The notes: a model not told the origin generated them from the sequence alone. DNA of 64,000 nt from Sphingomonas yabuuchiae (GCF_001477495.1 NZ_LDTF01000063.1:1-64000), one strand, 5' to 3'. Positions 1-10,188 are shown, counted from the stretch's first letter. A program made the numbers and translations.

Positions 1-97
1 AAGCGGTGGTGGAGGGGGATTGCCCCGAGGGACATCCCTCGCCGAAGCCCCCCTCCGTCAGGCCTTCGGCCTGCCACCTCCCCGCGAGCGGGGAGGA
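1..97. repeat. R3-family palindromic intergenic repeat (partial at window edge)
   Basis: The segment before the nudC stop is built of nested palindromes: a GGTGGAGGGGG block, a GGCCTTCGGCC hairpin and a CTCCCCGCGAGCGGGGAG hairpin near 76-94. Closely similar blocks recur at about 39246-39365, 44095-44210 and 33974-34115, so this is a dispersed repeat, not coding sequence. It probably also acts as the transcript end of the leftward mutY-nudC operon (inference). Confidence 0.7.
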
Positions 98-952
98 TTA
101 TTTCGCCCACGCCTCCAGCAGCGTATGCGCGATCGCGTAAGATGGCGGCACGCCGAACCGCGATCCGTCCCCGGCCAGCGCCGCGCGAACCTCATCACGC
201 GACACCCAGATCGCGTCCTCCAACTCGGTCGTGTCGATGGTCAGCCGGTCGTCCACCGCCTCCGCCACGCAGGCGATCATCAGCGACGAGGGGAACGGCC
301 AGGGCTGGCTGGCGATGTAGCGGACATTCCTCACCCGCACGCCCGCTTCCTCGAACAGTTCGCGCGCCACCGCTTCCTCGATCGATTCGCCCGGCTCCAG
401 AAATCCCGCCAGCGCCGAATAACGCCCCGGCGGGAAGGCGGGCTGGCGGCCCAGCAGCGCACGGCCGTCATGTTCGGCGATCATGATCACGACCGGATCG
501 ACGCGCGGGAAATGCTCGGTCCCGCATGCGGGGCAATGCCGCCCCCAGCCAGCCCGGAACGGTGCTGTCGCCGCCCCGCATTTCGCGCAGAAGCCGTGCC
601 GCGCATGCCAGTCGAGCACCGAACGCGCCGCCGCATAGGTCGCCGCCTCGCCCGCCTCCAACGCATGGAGCGCCGCGATCATCTCGAACGACCGGCCGAC
701 TGCCGGTTCACCGGTCAAGCGCGCGAAATGCGGCACGCCGTCCTCGATGCCGAGCAGCACATGGTCTTCGGAGGCCGCGTCCGTATCGATCGCCGTCCAG
801 CCCAGCCGTCCGCCGTCCATTACCGGCTGATAGTCGTTCAGCACCAGCAGCCGTGCCGCCGGATCGACCAGCGCCGCTGCGAAACCCGCCGGATCGTGGC
901 GCAGCGGGTCGGCACGATCCAGCCGCCCGCCGGTAAAACCCAGGGTCGTCAC
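98..952 (-). CDS. nudC: NAD(+) diphosphatase (Nudix hydrolase, NudC type)
   Basis: A 284-aa Nudix hydrolase expected to split NAD(H) into NMN(H) and AMP; enzymes of this family also remove NAD caps from RNA. Visible features are a four-cysteine zinc ribbon (C122, C125, C140, C143), a Nudix box at about 183-205 (GFLEPGES...RELFEEAGV) and the NudC-specific SQPWPFP motif at about 215-221, which separates it from generic Nudix proteins. The ATG overlaps the stop of the upstream serine hydrolase by 4 bases, so the two are probably translationally coupled in the mutY operon. Confidence 0.93.
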   Translation of the reverse strand: MTTLGFTGGRLDRADPLRHDPAGFAAALVDPAARLLVLNDYQPVMDGGRLGWTAIDTDAASEDHVLLGIEDGVPHFARLTGEPAVGRSFEMIAALHALEAGEAATYAAARSVLDWHARHGFCAKCGAATAPFRAGWGRHCPACGTEHFPRVDPVVIMIAEHDGRALLGRQPAFPPGRYSALAGFLEPGESIEEAVARELFEEAGVRVRNVRYIASQPWPFPSSLMIACVAEAVDDRLTIDTTELEDAIWVSRDEVRAALAGDGSRFGVPPSYAIAHTLLEAWAK

Positions 953-2265
953 TTCGTCATCCGTCCCAGATCCTTGTAAAGCGCCGCCGCCAGATCGCTG
1001 CGCAACGGATAGCGGTCGGCGGGGAAGTAATTGACCATCACCGTGCCCCGCACATGCCGGGTCGGATCGACATAGGCGATGGTGCCCGCCGCCCCGCCCC
1101 AGCCATAGGTGCCCTTGCCCGGCCCGCCCGGCGTATCGGCCAGCGTCACCGATCCGCCCGCGCCATAACCCGTCGGCACTTCGCCCCCGCTGCCGCCGCT
1201 CGCGCCCGTCACCGAACCATAGGTGACACCGGCGGGCAGCAGGTTGGACATGGCCAGCCGCACGGTCTCGGGCTTCATCACCCGGACGCCGTCGACCTGC
1301 CCCTCATTCTGGAGCATCTGGAGGAAACGGTCATAATCGCGCGCCGACATGACCAGCCCCGCGCCGCCATAGGGAAAGCTGGGGGCCTGGCGAAAGACCG
1401 AGGTCGCCGCCGGGTCCACCGGCACCATCCGGTCGCCGAGGAAAGTGTAGTTGGTGACCAGCCGGTTCGCGGCCGAAGCGGGCACCTGCCAATAGCTGCT
1501 GTTCATCTTCAGCGGCGTGAAGAGACGCGTCTGGACGAACCGCTCGAACGGCATGCCCGACACTTTCTCGACCACCGCCGCCAGCACGTCGAGGCCCATC
1601 GAATAGCTCCACCGCGTGCCCGGCTCGGCGATCAGCGGCGCGGTCGCAGCGCGTTCGGCGAACTGCTGGAGCGTCGCGGGACGGGTCGGGCGGACCTTGG
1701 CCTCGACCTGCGCATTCGCGGCGAAGGGCACCAGACCCAGCCGCTCATATTCCTGAAGCAGCGGCCCCTTGGCGGTGAAGCTGTACCCCAGCCCCGCCGT
1801 GTGGGTCATCAGCTCGCGGATGGTGATCGGGTTGGTGGCCGGGCGGCTGTCGAGCGAAGCCTGTGGATTGGTCAGCACCCGCATGGTCTTATAGGCCGGA
1901 TAGATATCGGACAGCGGCTGGTCGAGCGTCAGCTTGCCCTCCTCGACCAGGATCATCGCGGCCATGGCGGTGATCGGCTTGGTCATCGAATAGACCCGCC
2001 ACAGCGTATCGGGGGTGACGGCGGGTGCGTTGGGCTCGATCGCGGTCCGGCCTGCCGCGACGAACATGGGCGGTCGTCCCGGCAGCCCGATGGCGGCGAC
2101 GATGCCGGGCATCTTCCCCGACTTCACATAGCCATCGAACAGCGCTTGGGTGGCGGGCAGCGCGCGCGTGGCTTGCGCCCTCGGGGCCTGCGCCACCTGC
2201 GCGGGGGCGGCGGCACTTAGCAGGGCCAGCATCGCCCCGCCCGTCATCATCACTCGACGCTTCAT
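949..2265 (-). CDS. serine hydrolase, class C beta-lactamase/esterase family
   Basis: About 438 aa from the ATG at 2265. The longer frame reaches into mutY, and the chosen ATG has an AAAAGGG ribosome site just upstream and begins a signal-peptide-like MKRRVMMTGG...LLSAAA segment. The nucleophile motif S93-M-T-K96 is present, and Y221-S-M fits the tyrosine motif of EstB-like esterases. The family includes esterases, D-aminopeptidases and beta-lactamases; the substrate cannot be told from sequence. It is probably exported. It lies 5 bases after mutY and overlaps nudC by 4 bases, so it is the middle gene of a three-gene operon. Confidence 0.88.
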   Translation of the reverse strand: MKRRVMMTGGAMLALLSAAAPAQVAQAPRAQATRALPATQALFDGYVKSGKMPGIVAAIGLPGRPPMFVAAGRTAIEPNAPAVTPDTLWRVYSMTKPITAMAAMILVEEGKLTLDQPLSDIYPAYKTMRVLTNPQASLDSRPATNPITIRELMTHTAGLGYSFTAKGPLLQEYERLGLVPFAANAQVEAKVRPTRPATLQQFAERAATAPLIAEPGTRWSYSMGLDVLAAVVEKVSGMPFERFVQTRLFTPLKMNSSYWQVPASAANRLVTNYTFLGDRMVPVDPAATSVFRQAPSFPYGGAGLVMSARDYDRFLQMLQNEGQVDGVRVMKPETVRLAMSNLLPAGVTYGSVTGASGGSGGEVPTGYGAGGSVTLADTPGGPGKGTYGWGGAAGTIAYVDPTRHVRGTVMVNYFPADRYPLRSDLAAALYKDLGRMTK

Positions 2266-2270
2266 CACTA

Positions 2271-3320
2271 TCAGACCCTTTTCAACAGATCGGCTGCCCG
2301 CGCGAACAAGGTGGGCAGCCCTGCGGTTCCCAGATCGGCGATCGGCCACCATTCCCCCGCGCTGCCATCATCTGGCTGACCATCGGTACGGGCCAGCGCG
2401 AGTTCGAGCTCGAAATGGGTGAAGCCATGCACGACCGTCTCGTTCAGCATCGTCCACGGCCCCTGCCCCGGCGCACCGGCCAGCCCGGGCCGCTCATCGG
2501 CCCAGGGCCCGGTCGGCAGTGCGCGCATGCCGCCCAGCATTCCCTTGTCCGGGCGGCGGACCAGCCAGACGCGCCCCTCCTGCTCGATCCAGAAGACGGT
2601 GCCGTGACGATAGGGCCGCGCTTTCTTGGGCGCCTTGGCGGGTAGCATCTCGGCGATCCCCTCTGCCCGCGCCCGGCAATCCACCGCGATGGGACAGAGC
2701 AGGCATTGCGGCTTCTTCACCGTGCAGATGGAGGAGCCCAGATCCATCATTCCTTGCGCGAAATCGCCCGCGCGGGTGTCGGGGGTAATCCGGTCGGTGG
2801 CCTCGCGGATCGCGGGTCGCGCGGCGGGCAGCGGGGTTGTGATGGCGAACAGCCGGGCGACGACCCGCTCGACATTCGCGTCGACCACCACCGCCCGCTC
2901 GCCGAACGCGATCGCCGCCACCGCCGCCGCCGTATAGGCGCCCAGCCCCGGCAGCGCGCGCAAACCCGCCTCGGTCCGGGGAAAGCGCCCGCCATGCTCG
3001 GCGACCACCGCGCGCGCGGCCTTCACCAGGTTGCGGGCGCGGGCATAATAGCCCAGCCCCGCCCAGGCGGCCATGATGTCCTCGTCCGATGCCGCCGCCA
3101 GGCTGGCGACATCGGGCCAGCGCGCCACCCACGTGGTGAAGCGGGGCGCGACCGCCGCCACCGTCGTCTGTTGCAGCATCACCTCGGACAGCCAGACCCG
3201 GTACGGATCGGCGACTTCGCCAGGCTTGCTGCGCCACGGCAGGTCACGGGCGTGCCGGTCGTACCAGGCGAGCAGCCGGGCGGCGGGATTATCTGGCGAT
3301 GATGAATACTTGGCGTCCAC
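2271..3320 (-). CDS. mutY: A/G-specific adenine DNA glycosylase MutY
   Basis: Removes adenine mispaired with 8-oxoguanine in base-excision repair. The protein has the N-terminal glutamate motif (WLSEVMLQQTT), the helix-hairpin-helix LPGLGAYTAAAVAA, the catalytic aspartate region VVVDANVERV, a C-x6-C-x2-C-x5-C iron-sulphur cluster (CTVKKPQCLLCPIAVDC) and a C-terminal Nudix-like recognition domain. The long frame (to 3473) runs through the divergent gene; the GTG at 3320 is preferred because similarity to MutY begins about ten residues later (AARLLAWYDRHARDLPWR). Length is then 349 aa, normal for the family. Only 26 bases separate this start from the divergent gene. Confidence 0.93.
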   Translation of the reverse strand: MDAKYSSSPDNPAARLLAWYDRHARDLPWRSKPGEVADPYRVWLSEVMLQQTTVAAVAPRFTTWVARWPDVASLAAASDEDIMAAWAGLGYYARARNLVKAARAVVAEHGGRFPRTEAGLRALPGLGAYTAAAVAAIAFGERAVVVDANVERVVARLFAITTPLPAARPAIREATDRITPDTRAGDFAQGMMDLGSSICTVKKPQCLLCPIAVDCRARAEGIAEMLPAKAPKKARPYRHGTVFWIEQEGRVWLVRRPDKGMLGGMRALPTGPWADERPGLAGAPGQGPWTMLNETVVHGFTHFELELALARTDGQPDDGSAGEWWPIADLGTAGLPTLFARAADLLKRV

Positions 3321-3346
3321 CCGCCCGCTATGGCATGGGGATGGAT

Positions 3347-3862
3347 ATGAGCAAGCGCGTCCGCGCCCCCCAGGAGCCGCCCCCCCGTTCCAACCGCCCC
3401 CGCGCGGTATCCGAACTGCTGCCCGCCATCGGCGGCGCGGCCTTTCGCCGCTTCGGCTTCGTGCAGAGCGCAATCGTCAGCCGCTGGCCCGATATCGTCG
3501 GCCCGCGCCTGTCGACCGCCAGTGCGCCCGAATCGATTCGCTTTCCCCAGGGCGAGAAGCAGAACGGCGTACTGACCCTGGTCGTGCGCGGCGCCCACGC
3601 GCCGATGATGCAGCATATTGCGCCCGAGATCATCGAACGGGTGAATCGCTTCTTCGGCTATCCGGCGGTCGCCCGGCTCCAGATCCGGCAGGGTGAACTG
3701 CCCATGGCCGCGCCCCGACGGGCCGCGCCGCGCAAGCCGCAGCCGGTGCCGCCGGAAATGGGCGACGGTTTGCGGCAGATCGCCGATCCGGAGCTTCGCG
3801 CCGTGCTCGAATCGCTTGCCGCGGGCGTCGCTGCGACGCGCGGCCTTCCCAAGGTGTCGTGA
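3347..3862 (+). CDS. DciA-like / DUF721 domain protein
   Basis: About 171 aa. The domain at about 25-110 has the DUF721 pattern (FVQSAIVSRWPDIVGPRLS...) shared with DciA, the replicative-helicase operator of most bacteria. The C-terminal half is a Pro/Arg-rich linker ending in a short helix, as in proteobacterial homologues. The ATG at 3347 is chosen for its GGGG six bases upstream; ATGs at 3335 and 3341 are possible. It overlaps the following DsbA-like gene by one base (TGATG), suggesting co-transcription. Role in helicase loading is inferred from the family. Confidence 0.75.
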   Translation: MSKRVRAPQEPPPRSNRPRAVSELLPAIGGAAFRRFGFVQSAIVSRWPDIVGPRLSTASAPESIRFPQGEKQNGVLTLVVRGAHAPMMQHIAPEIIERVNRFFGYPAVARLQIRQGELPMAAPRRAAPRKPQPVPPEMGDGLRQIADPELRAVLESLAAGVAATRGLPKVS

Positions 3863-4557
3863 TGCGTCTTTTCCTGTCGCTGGCCGCGCTCGGCCTCGCG
3901 GTGTCTGCCGGTTCGGTCCAGGCCGCCCAGGCCCAGCGCAAGGGCGTGAACTGGGCCAACCATGTCACCCAGACGCCCGCCGGGGCCTATGTCATCGGCA
4001 ATCCGGCGGCACGGGTGAAGCTGGTCGAATATGTCAGCTATACCTGTCCCCATTGCGCCGTCTTCACCACCGAATCCGCCCCCGTGCTGAAAGGACAGAT
4101 GGTCCGGTCGGGTTCGACCAGCATCGAGATTCGCCATTTCATCCGTGACCGGCTGGACCTGGCCGCCGCCCTCATCGCGCGGTGTGGCGGAGCGGCCAAG
4201 TTCGCCGGGCTGAGCGACACGATCTTTGCACAGCAGCGCGACTGGTTGAAGCGCGGCATGGAGTTCGACCAAGCCAATGGCCAGCGGATCGCCGCCTATC
4301 CCGCCGCCGCGCAGATGCGGGCGGAAGCGGACGGATCGGGGCTGACTGCGATCGGCAAGAGCGCTGGCTTGAGCGATGCGCAGATCACCGCCTGCCTGTC
4401 GGACCGCGCCGCCACCGACCGGATCGTCGCGATGACCACCGCCGCCCCCGACTCGATCGAGGGCACGCCAGGCTTCTTCATCAACGGCAAACAGGCCATG
4501 GGCGTGTTTTCCTGGGACAAGCTGCTGCCGCTGTTGCGCGCAGGCGGCGCCCGCTAA
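3862..4557 (+). CDS. DsbA-family thiol:disulfide oxidoreductase, CPHC active site
   Basis: A 231-aa exported thioredoxin-fold protein. It starts with a signal peptide (MRLFLSLAALGLAVSAGSVQA), followed by a DsbA-like domain with C-P-H-C in VEYVSYTCPHCAVF near residue 60 and the cis-proline region EGTPGFFING near the end. C-P-H-C is the classical oxidising DsbA motif. It probably acts in the periplasm introducing or shuffling disulphides. The next gene is a paralogue with CPAC, so the two may form a redox pair. The stop is followed by 23 bases before the paralogue. Confidence 0.88.
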   Translation: MRLFLSLAALGLAVSAGSVQAAQAQRKGVNWANHVTQTPAGAYVIGNPAARVKLVEYVSYTCPHCAVFTTESAPVLKGQMVRSGSTSIEIRHFIRDRLDLAAALIARCGGAAKFAGLSDTIFAQQRDWLKRGMEFDQANGQRIAAYPAAAQMRAEADGSGLTAIGKSAGLSDAQITACLSDRAATDRIVAMTTAAPDSIEGTPGFFINGKQAMGVFSWDKLLPLLRAGGAR

Positions 4558-4580
4558 ATCCTTCTTTTCCCTCGGAGCAT

Positions 4581-5327
4581 ATGTCGATGAAGTCTCGTCT
4601 CCTCCTCCTCGCCCTTCCGCTCGCGCTGGCCGCCTGCGGCGGCGGCAACGGCGACGCCAACAGCAGCGCCCCCGCCGCCTCGCCGGTGGCCGCGGTGCCT
4701 GCACCTGCGGGCCAGGACTGGACCCAGGTCGTCAGCAAGACCGCCGAGGGTTATGTGATGGGCAACCCCAATGCGCCCATCAAGCTGGTCGAATATGGCT
4801 CGCGCCTGTGCCCGGCCTGCGGCGCGTTCGCGCGGGAGGGCTATGAGCCGCTGACCAACAATTACGTCAAGTCGGGCAAGGTCAGCTGGGAATTCCGCGA
4901 ATTCCTGATCCACGGCGCGCCCGATCTTCCCCCGGCGCTGCTCGGCATCTGCGCAGGCGAGGCGACCTTCTTCCCAGTGCTGGAGCAGATGTACCAGTCG
5001 CAGCAGGGCTTCAACGACAAGCTCCAGGCGATGAGCCCCGAGCAGCAAAAGGCGCTGCAGACCGCCAAGCCGGTCGACGTCATCAAGGCGCTGGCCGACC
5101 AGATGGACCTGGTCAACTTCGTCAAGCAGCGCGGCATCCCCGAAGCCAAGGCGCGTCAGTGCCTGAGCGACATGACGCAGATCGACCGCCTGACCAAGCA
5201 GACCCAGGATCGCGGTGCCGACGGCACCGTGACGGGCACCCCGACCTTCATCCTGAACGGCAAGCCGCTGAAGGGCGCGGTCAGCTGGCCGGACGTGCAG
5301 GCGGCGTTGAAGAACGCCGGCGCGTAA
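4581..5327 (+). CDS. DsbA-family thioredoxin-fold lipoprotein, CPAC active site
   Basis: A 248-aa paralogue of the preceding gene. The chosen ATG at 4581 has a GGAG ribosome site and begins a lipoprotein signal with lipobox LAAC (residues about 16-19), so it is probably anchored in a membrane facing the periplasm; a low-complexity Ala/Pro/Ser linker follows. The active site is C-P-A-C (GSRLCPACGAF) and the cis-proline loop is TGTPTFILNG. A longer open frame from 4182 overlaps the upstream gene and has no matching start context. A hairpin with a T-run ends the unit at about 5351-5385. Confidence 0.88.
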   Translation: MSMKSRLLLLALPLALAACGGGNGDANSSAPAASPVAAVPAPAGQDWTQVVSKTAEGYVMGNPNAPIKLVEYGSRLCPACGAFAREGYEPLTNNYVKSGKVSWEFREFLIHGAPDLPPALLGICAGEATFFPVLEQMYQSQQGFNDKLQAMSPEQQKALQTAKPVDVIKALADQMDLVNFVKQRGIPEAKARQCLSDMTQIDRLTKQTQDRGADGTVTGTPTFILNGKPLKGAVSWPDVQAALKNAGA

Positions 5328-5350
5328 GCGGGGCGTTTTCGGATTACGGG

Positions 5351-5385
5351 AAAGGCGGTCGGACGAAGGCTCGGCCGCCTTTTTT
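5351..5385 (+). terminator. rho-independent terminator after the DsbA pair
   Basis: An 8-bp stem AAAGGCGG / CCGCCTTT (5351-5358 and 5375-5382) encloses a 16-base loop and runs into a T-tract, 23 bases after the CPAC gene stop. Confidence 0.8.
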
Positions 5386-5398
5386 CATGCCCCTTCTG

Positions 5399-5680
5399 TA
5401 CCCCGGCGGAGGCCGGGGCCCAGTTACCGTGTGGCCGATGGCACGCGGGGCGGATGCGGGGAGGCAATGACGAAGCGGGCCGTCGGGCCTCCCACGCGAT
5501 GTTCCATTCGCTCTCCAGCACATCGAAACTGGGCCCCGGCCTCCGCCGGGGCACGGGAGTTTTCATAGCCTCCCCACCCCACATTCGTTCGCACTGAGCG
5601 AAGTCGAAGTGCATGCCCCGCCTGCAACCCCGAGCGAGGTTCATGGCCTTCGACCTCGCTCAGGCTGAACGGCGGTTGGG
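5399..5680. repeat. composite intergenic repeat: R2 inverted pair plus R1 inverted pair
   Basis: The 473-base gap between the CPAC gene and groEL holds no convincing gene. Positions 5402-5423 (GGCGGAGGCCGGGGCCCAGT) reappear as the inverse complement at about 5528-5555. A second inverted pair, of the R1 family, lies at 5587-5610 (CACTGAGCGAAGTCGAAGTG) and 5647-5672 (TCGCTCAGGCTGAACGG). Both families recur elsewhere in the window. The intervening DNA is GC-rich and non-coding. Confidence 0.8.
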
Positions 5681-5698
5681 GAAGGTAAAGCGCACACG

Positions 5699-5733
5699 AA
5701 AAAGGCCCGGGGATCGCTCCCCGGGCCTCTTTT
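5699..5733 (-). terminator. groEL terminator (bidirectional hairpin)
   Basis: A perfect 11-bp stem AGGCCCGGGGA (5703-5713) / TCCCCGGGCCT (5718-5728) with loop TCGC. It is flanked by an A-run at 5699-5703, which is a T-run on the groEL strand, and a T-run at 5730-5733, so it can work in both directions. It lies about 70 bases after the groEL stop. Confidence 0.85.
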
Positions 5734-5800
5734 GGCTGTGCCGCAAGGACAAGGCCGGTCCGGTTCCCGGCGGGCAAGCCCCGCCGGTCCCCGATCCGAC

Positions 5801-7468
<1,668 letters not shown>

Positions 7469-7494
7469 TCAGAAAAACGGGAGAAGGATCAGTC

Positions 7495-7788
7495 TCAGCC
7501 GATGATGCCGAGGATGTCCGATTCCTTCATGATGAGCAGGTCTTCACCGTTCACCTTGACCTCGGTGCCCGACCACTTGCCGAACAGAATGCGGTCGCCC
7601 GCCTTCACGTCGAGCGGCGTCACCTTGCCGTCTTCGGCCTTGGCGCCGGTGCCGGCAGCGACGACCTCGCCCTCCTGGGGCTTTTCCTTGGCGGTATCCG
7701 GGATGATGATCCCGCCGGCCGTCTTTTCCTCGGCCTCGACGCGACGGACGAGAACGCGGTCGTGCAACGGACGAAAGTTCATTGCCAT
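7495..7788 (-). CDS. groS: co-chaperonin GroES
   Basis: A 97-aa ring-forming lid of the GroEL cage. It has the family's start ([20 protein letters not shown]), the mobile-loop region [16 protein letters not shown] and the C-terminal ESDILGIIG. An AAAGGGA ribosome site precedes the ATG. It is the first gene of groESL, and its leader contains a CIRCE operator. Confidence 0.98.
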   Translation of the reverse strand: MAMNFRPLHDRVLVRRVEAEEKTAGGIIIPDTAKEKPQEGEVVAAGTGAKAEDGKVTPLDVKAGDRILFGKWSGTEVKVNGEDLLIMKESDILGIIG

Positions 7789-7817
7789 GTCCCTTTAATC
7801 TGGCGTGTTACACTTTT

Positions 7818-7844
7818 CTGGCACTCGAGCCATGCGAGTGCCAA
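7818..7844 (-). promoter_or_regulatory. CIRCE element (HrcA operator) of groESL
   Basis: On the groES strand the sequence is TTGGCACTC, nine bases, GAGTGCCAG. This matches the CIRCE pattern TTAGCACTC-N9-GAGTGCTAA, with arms complementary except the outermost position. It lies 30 bases upstream of the groES ATG and directly downstream of the predicted promoter, where HrcA binding would block transcription until heat shock. hrcA itself is not in the window. Confidence 0.93.
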
Positions 7845-7851
7845 CGCCCCG

Positions 7852-7880
7852 GATATGTGAACCGGCATTCAGGCAGTCAA
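7852..7880 (-). promoter_or_regulatory. groESL promoter
   Basis: On the minus strand TTGACT (7875-7880) and CATATC (7852-7857) are separated by exactly 17 bases, placing the transcription start a few bases before the CIRCE element. The -35 box is good and the -10 weak; it could be read by the housekeeping sigma factor or by an RpoH-type sigma. Confidence 0.65.
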
Positions 7881-8006
7881 CGCCCGCGCGCAAAAAATTT
7901 CGACGGACCGTGGCGCGGGCGGGAACAAATCCCGGCAACCCTGCTGCGTATTGGCCCGGTAATACGGACCATTGCCGAGCATCCGTCGCTGGGCTAGCGA
8001 TAGGGG

Positions 8007-9968
8007 ATGACCGACGCCCGCGCCGACGCAATCCCCCCCGCCTCCCCGCTCGATCAGGATTTCAGCCGACCGGGGCGCAAGCCCGGACGGCGTAGCGGCT
8101 GGCGGCTGGTGCGCGGCGCCTGGCGACTGCTGGTCGGTATCAAGGATTTCCTGGTGCTGGCCGCGATGCTGTTGTTCTTCGGCCTGATCTTCGCGGCGCT
8201 CAACGCCCGGCCGGGGACCAAGGCGATCACCGACGGGGCGCTGCTGCTGAAGCTGGACGGCCCGATCGTCGAACAGCCCGAAGCGATCGCCCCGCTCGCC
8301 ATGCTGTCGGGGCGCAGCGTGCCGCACGAATATCGCCTCCGCGATCTCGTTCGCGCGATCGATGCCGCCAAGGATGACGGCCGGGTCAAGCTGCTGGTCC
8401 TCGACCTGGACGCGTTCGGCGGCGCTTACCCCGCGACCCTTCAGGAGGTCGGCGACGCGATCCAGCGTTTCCGCAAGGGCGGCAAGCCGGTGCTGGCCTA
8501 TGCCACCGCCTATACCGATGGCGCCTATCGCCTGGCCGCCAATGCCAGCGAAATCTGGGTCAATCCGCTGGGCGGCACGCTGTTCACCGGGCCGGGCGGC
8601 AACCAGCTCTATTACAAGGGCCTGATCGACAAGCTGGGCGTCACCACCCATGTCTATCGCGTCGGCAAGTTCAAATCCTTCGTCGAGCCCTATATCCGCA
8701 GCGACCAGAGCCCCGATGCCCGCGCCGCGTCGCAGGCGCTCTACGGCACGCTGTTCGCCCAGTGGCGCGAGGCCGTGGCCAAGGCACGACCCAAGGCACA
8801 GATCGATACCTTCCTGACCCAGCCCGACCGCGCCGTGCTGGCCGCGAACGGCAGTATCGCCGACGCCAATCTGAAGGCCGGACTGGTCGACAAGCTGGGC
8901 GACAAGCTGGCCTTCGGCAAGCGCGTGGCCGAGATTGCCGGGGCCGAGGCGAACAAGCCTGCGGGCTCGTTCCGTACCATCTCCTATGCGTCCTGGGTGC
9001 GCGCCAACCCGCTGCCGACCAAGGGCGATGCGATCGGCGTGCTGACCATCGCGGGCAATATCGTCGACGGCGAGGCCGGGCCCGGCACGGCGGCGGGCGA
9101 GACGGTGTCCAAGGCGCTGCTCGACGGCCTGGCCAAGAAGAACCTGAAGGCGCTGGTCGTACGCGTCGACTCGCCGGGCGGCTCGGTGCTGGCCTCGGAG
9201 CAAATCCGCCAGGCGATCCTGGAGGCCAAGCGGCAGAAGCTGCCCGTGATCGTCTCGATGGGCGGTCTGGCGGCGTCGGGCGGCTATTGGGTCTCGACCC
9301 CGGCCGACCTGATCTTTGCCGAGCCGGGCACGATCACCGGCTCGATCGGCATTTTCGGCATCATCCCGACCTTCGAGAACACGCTGGCCAAGATCGGCGT
9401 GACCACCGACGGGGTGAAGACCACGCCGCTGACCGGCCAGCCCGACGTGCTGGGCGGGACGACGCCGATGCTCGACACCATCCTTCAGGCGGGGATCGAG
9501 AATGGTTATCGTCAGTTCCTGACCCGCGTCGCCGAAGCGCGCCATATGACCCCGGAAAAGGTCGACACCATCGCGCAGGGCCGTGTGTGGGACGGCGGCA
9601 CCGCGCGCCAGATCGGGCTGGTCGACCGTTTCGGCACCCTGTCCGACGCCATTGCCGAAGCCGCCCGCCGCGCTAAGCTGGACCCGGCGAAGGTCTATCC
9701 GGAATATCTGGAAAAGAAGCCGGGCTTCGCGGCAATGCTGGCCGAAGGGTTCGACAGCGACGACGACAGCCAGCAGGGCGGCGACGTCTTCGCCATCGCG
9801 GCGGCCGAACGCCGCGCGGTGGCGGCCCGCGCGCTGGGCGATGTCGCGCGACTGGCGCGGGGCGGGTCTGTGCAGGCGAGGTGTCTGGAATGCGGGGCGC
9901 TGGGCCCGGTCGGTACGGCCAGCGACGAGCGGCTGCTCGACCTGCTGATCGCGCGGTTGGGGCTCTGA
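8007..9968 (+). CDS. sppA: signal peptide peptidase SppA (67-kDa type)
   Basis: A 653-aa membrane-anchored serine protease of family S49 that degrades cleaved signal peptides. One N-terminal membrane segment (FLVLAAMLLFFGLIFAAL, about 50-67) is followed by two S49 domains. The dyad lysine is in YRVGKFKSFVEPY of the first domain and the serine in GGLAASGGYWV of the second. A GATAGGGG ribosome site precedes the ATG. The last ~70 residues, after KKPGFAAMLAEGF, are an unusual tail rich in Asp, Ala and Arg, longer than in E. coli SppA; it has two cysteines (ARCLEC) of unknown role. Confidence 0.92.
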   Translation: MTDARADAIPPASPLDQDFSRPGRKPGRRSGWRLVRGAWRLLVGIKDFLVLAAMLLFFGLIFAALNARPGTKAITDGALLLKLDGPIVEQPEAIAPLAMLSGRSVPHEYRLRDLVRAIDAAKDDGRVKLLVLDLDAFGGAYPATLQEVGDAIQRFRKGGKPVLAYATAYTDGAYRLAANASEIWVNPLGGTLFTGPGGNQLYYKGLIDKLGVTTHVYRVGKFKSFVEPYIRSDQSPDARAASQALYGTLFAQWREAVAKARPKAQIDTFLTQPDRAVLAANGSIADANLKAGLVDKLGDKLAFGKRVAEIAGAEANKPAGSFRTISYASWVRANPLPTKGDAIGVLTIAGNIVDGEAGPGTAAGETVSKALLDGLAKKNLKALVVRVDSPGGSVLASEQIRQAILEAKRQKLPVIVSMGGLAASGGYWVSTPADLIFAEPGTITGSIGIFGIIPTFENTLAKIGVTTDGVKTTPLTGQPDVLGGTTPMLDTILQAGIENGYRQFLTRVAEARHMTPEKVDTIAQGRVWDGGTARQIGLVDRFGTLSDAIAEAARRAKLDPAKVYPEYLEKKPGFAAMLAEGFDSDDDSQQGGDVFAIAAAERRAVAARALGDVARLARGGSVQARCLECGALGPVGTASDERLLDLLIARLGL

Positions 9969-10000
9969 TCAGATCTCCATTGAACTGATCCCCATCGCCC

Positions 10001-10087
10001 GTTCAGCCTGAGCGAAGTCGAAGGCCAAGGGAATCCCCTCGCCGCAAAGCGTGGGGCGTGTACTTCGACTTCGCTCAGTGCGAACGG
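10001..10087. repeat. R1 repeat, inverted pair
   Basis: GTTCAGCCTGAGCGAAGTCG with flanking AAGGCC (10001-10026) faces its inverse copy at 10063-10087 (CTTCGACTTCGCTCAGTGCGAACGG), about 36 bases apart. Transcription either way would give a long hairpin. The same pair architecture occurs at 5587-5672, 33871-33968 and 54352-54431. Confidence 0.8.
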
Positions 10088-10188
10088 AGGGCGGGAGGTG
10101 GTGCAAACCGACAGGGGGAACGTTGGCCCCTTCCGAACCGCGCATCGCCGCGCTACCCAAGCCTATCGCTTCAGGAGACGCTGCCCCC

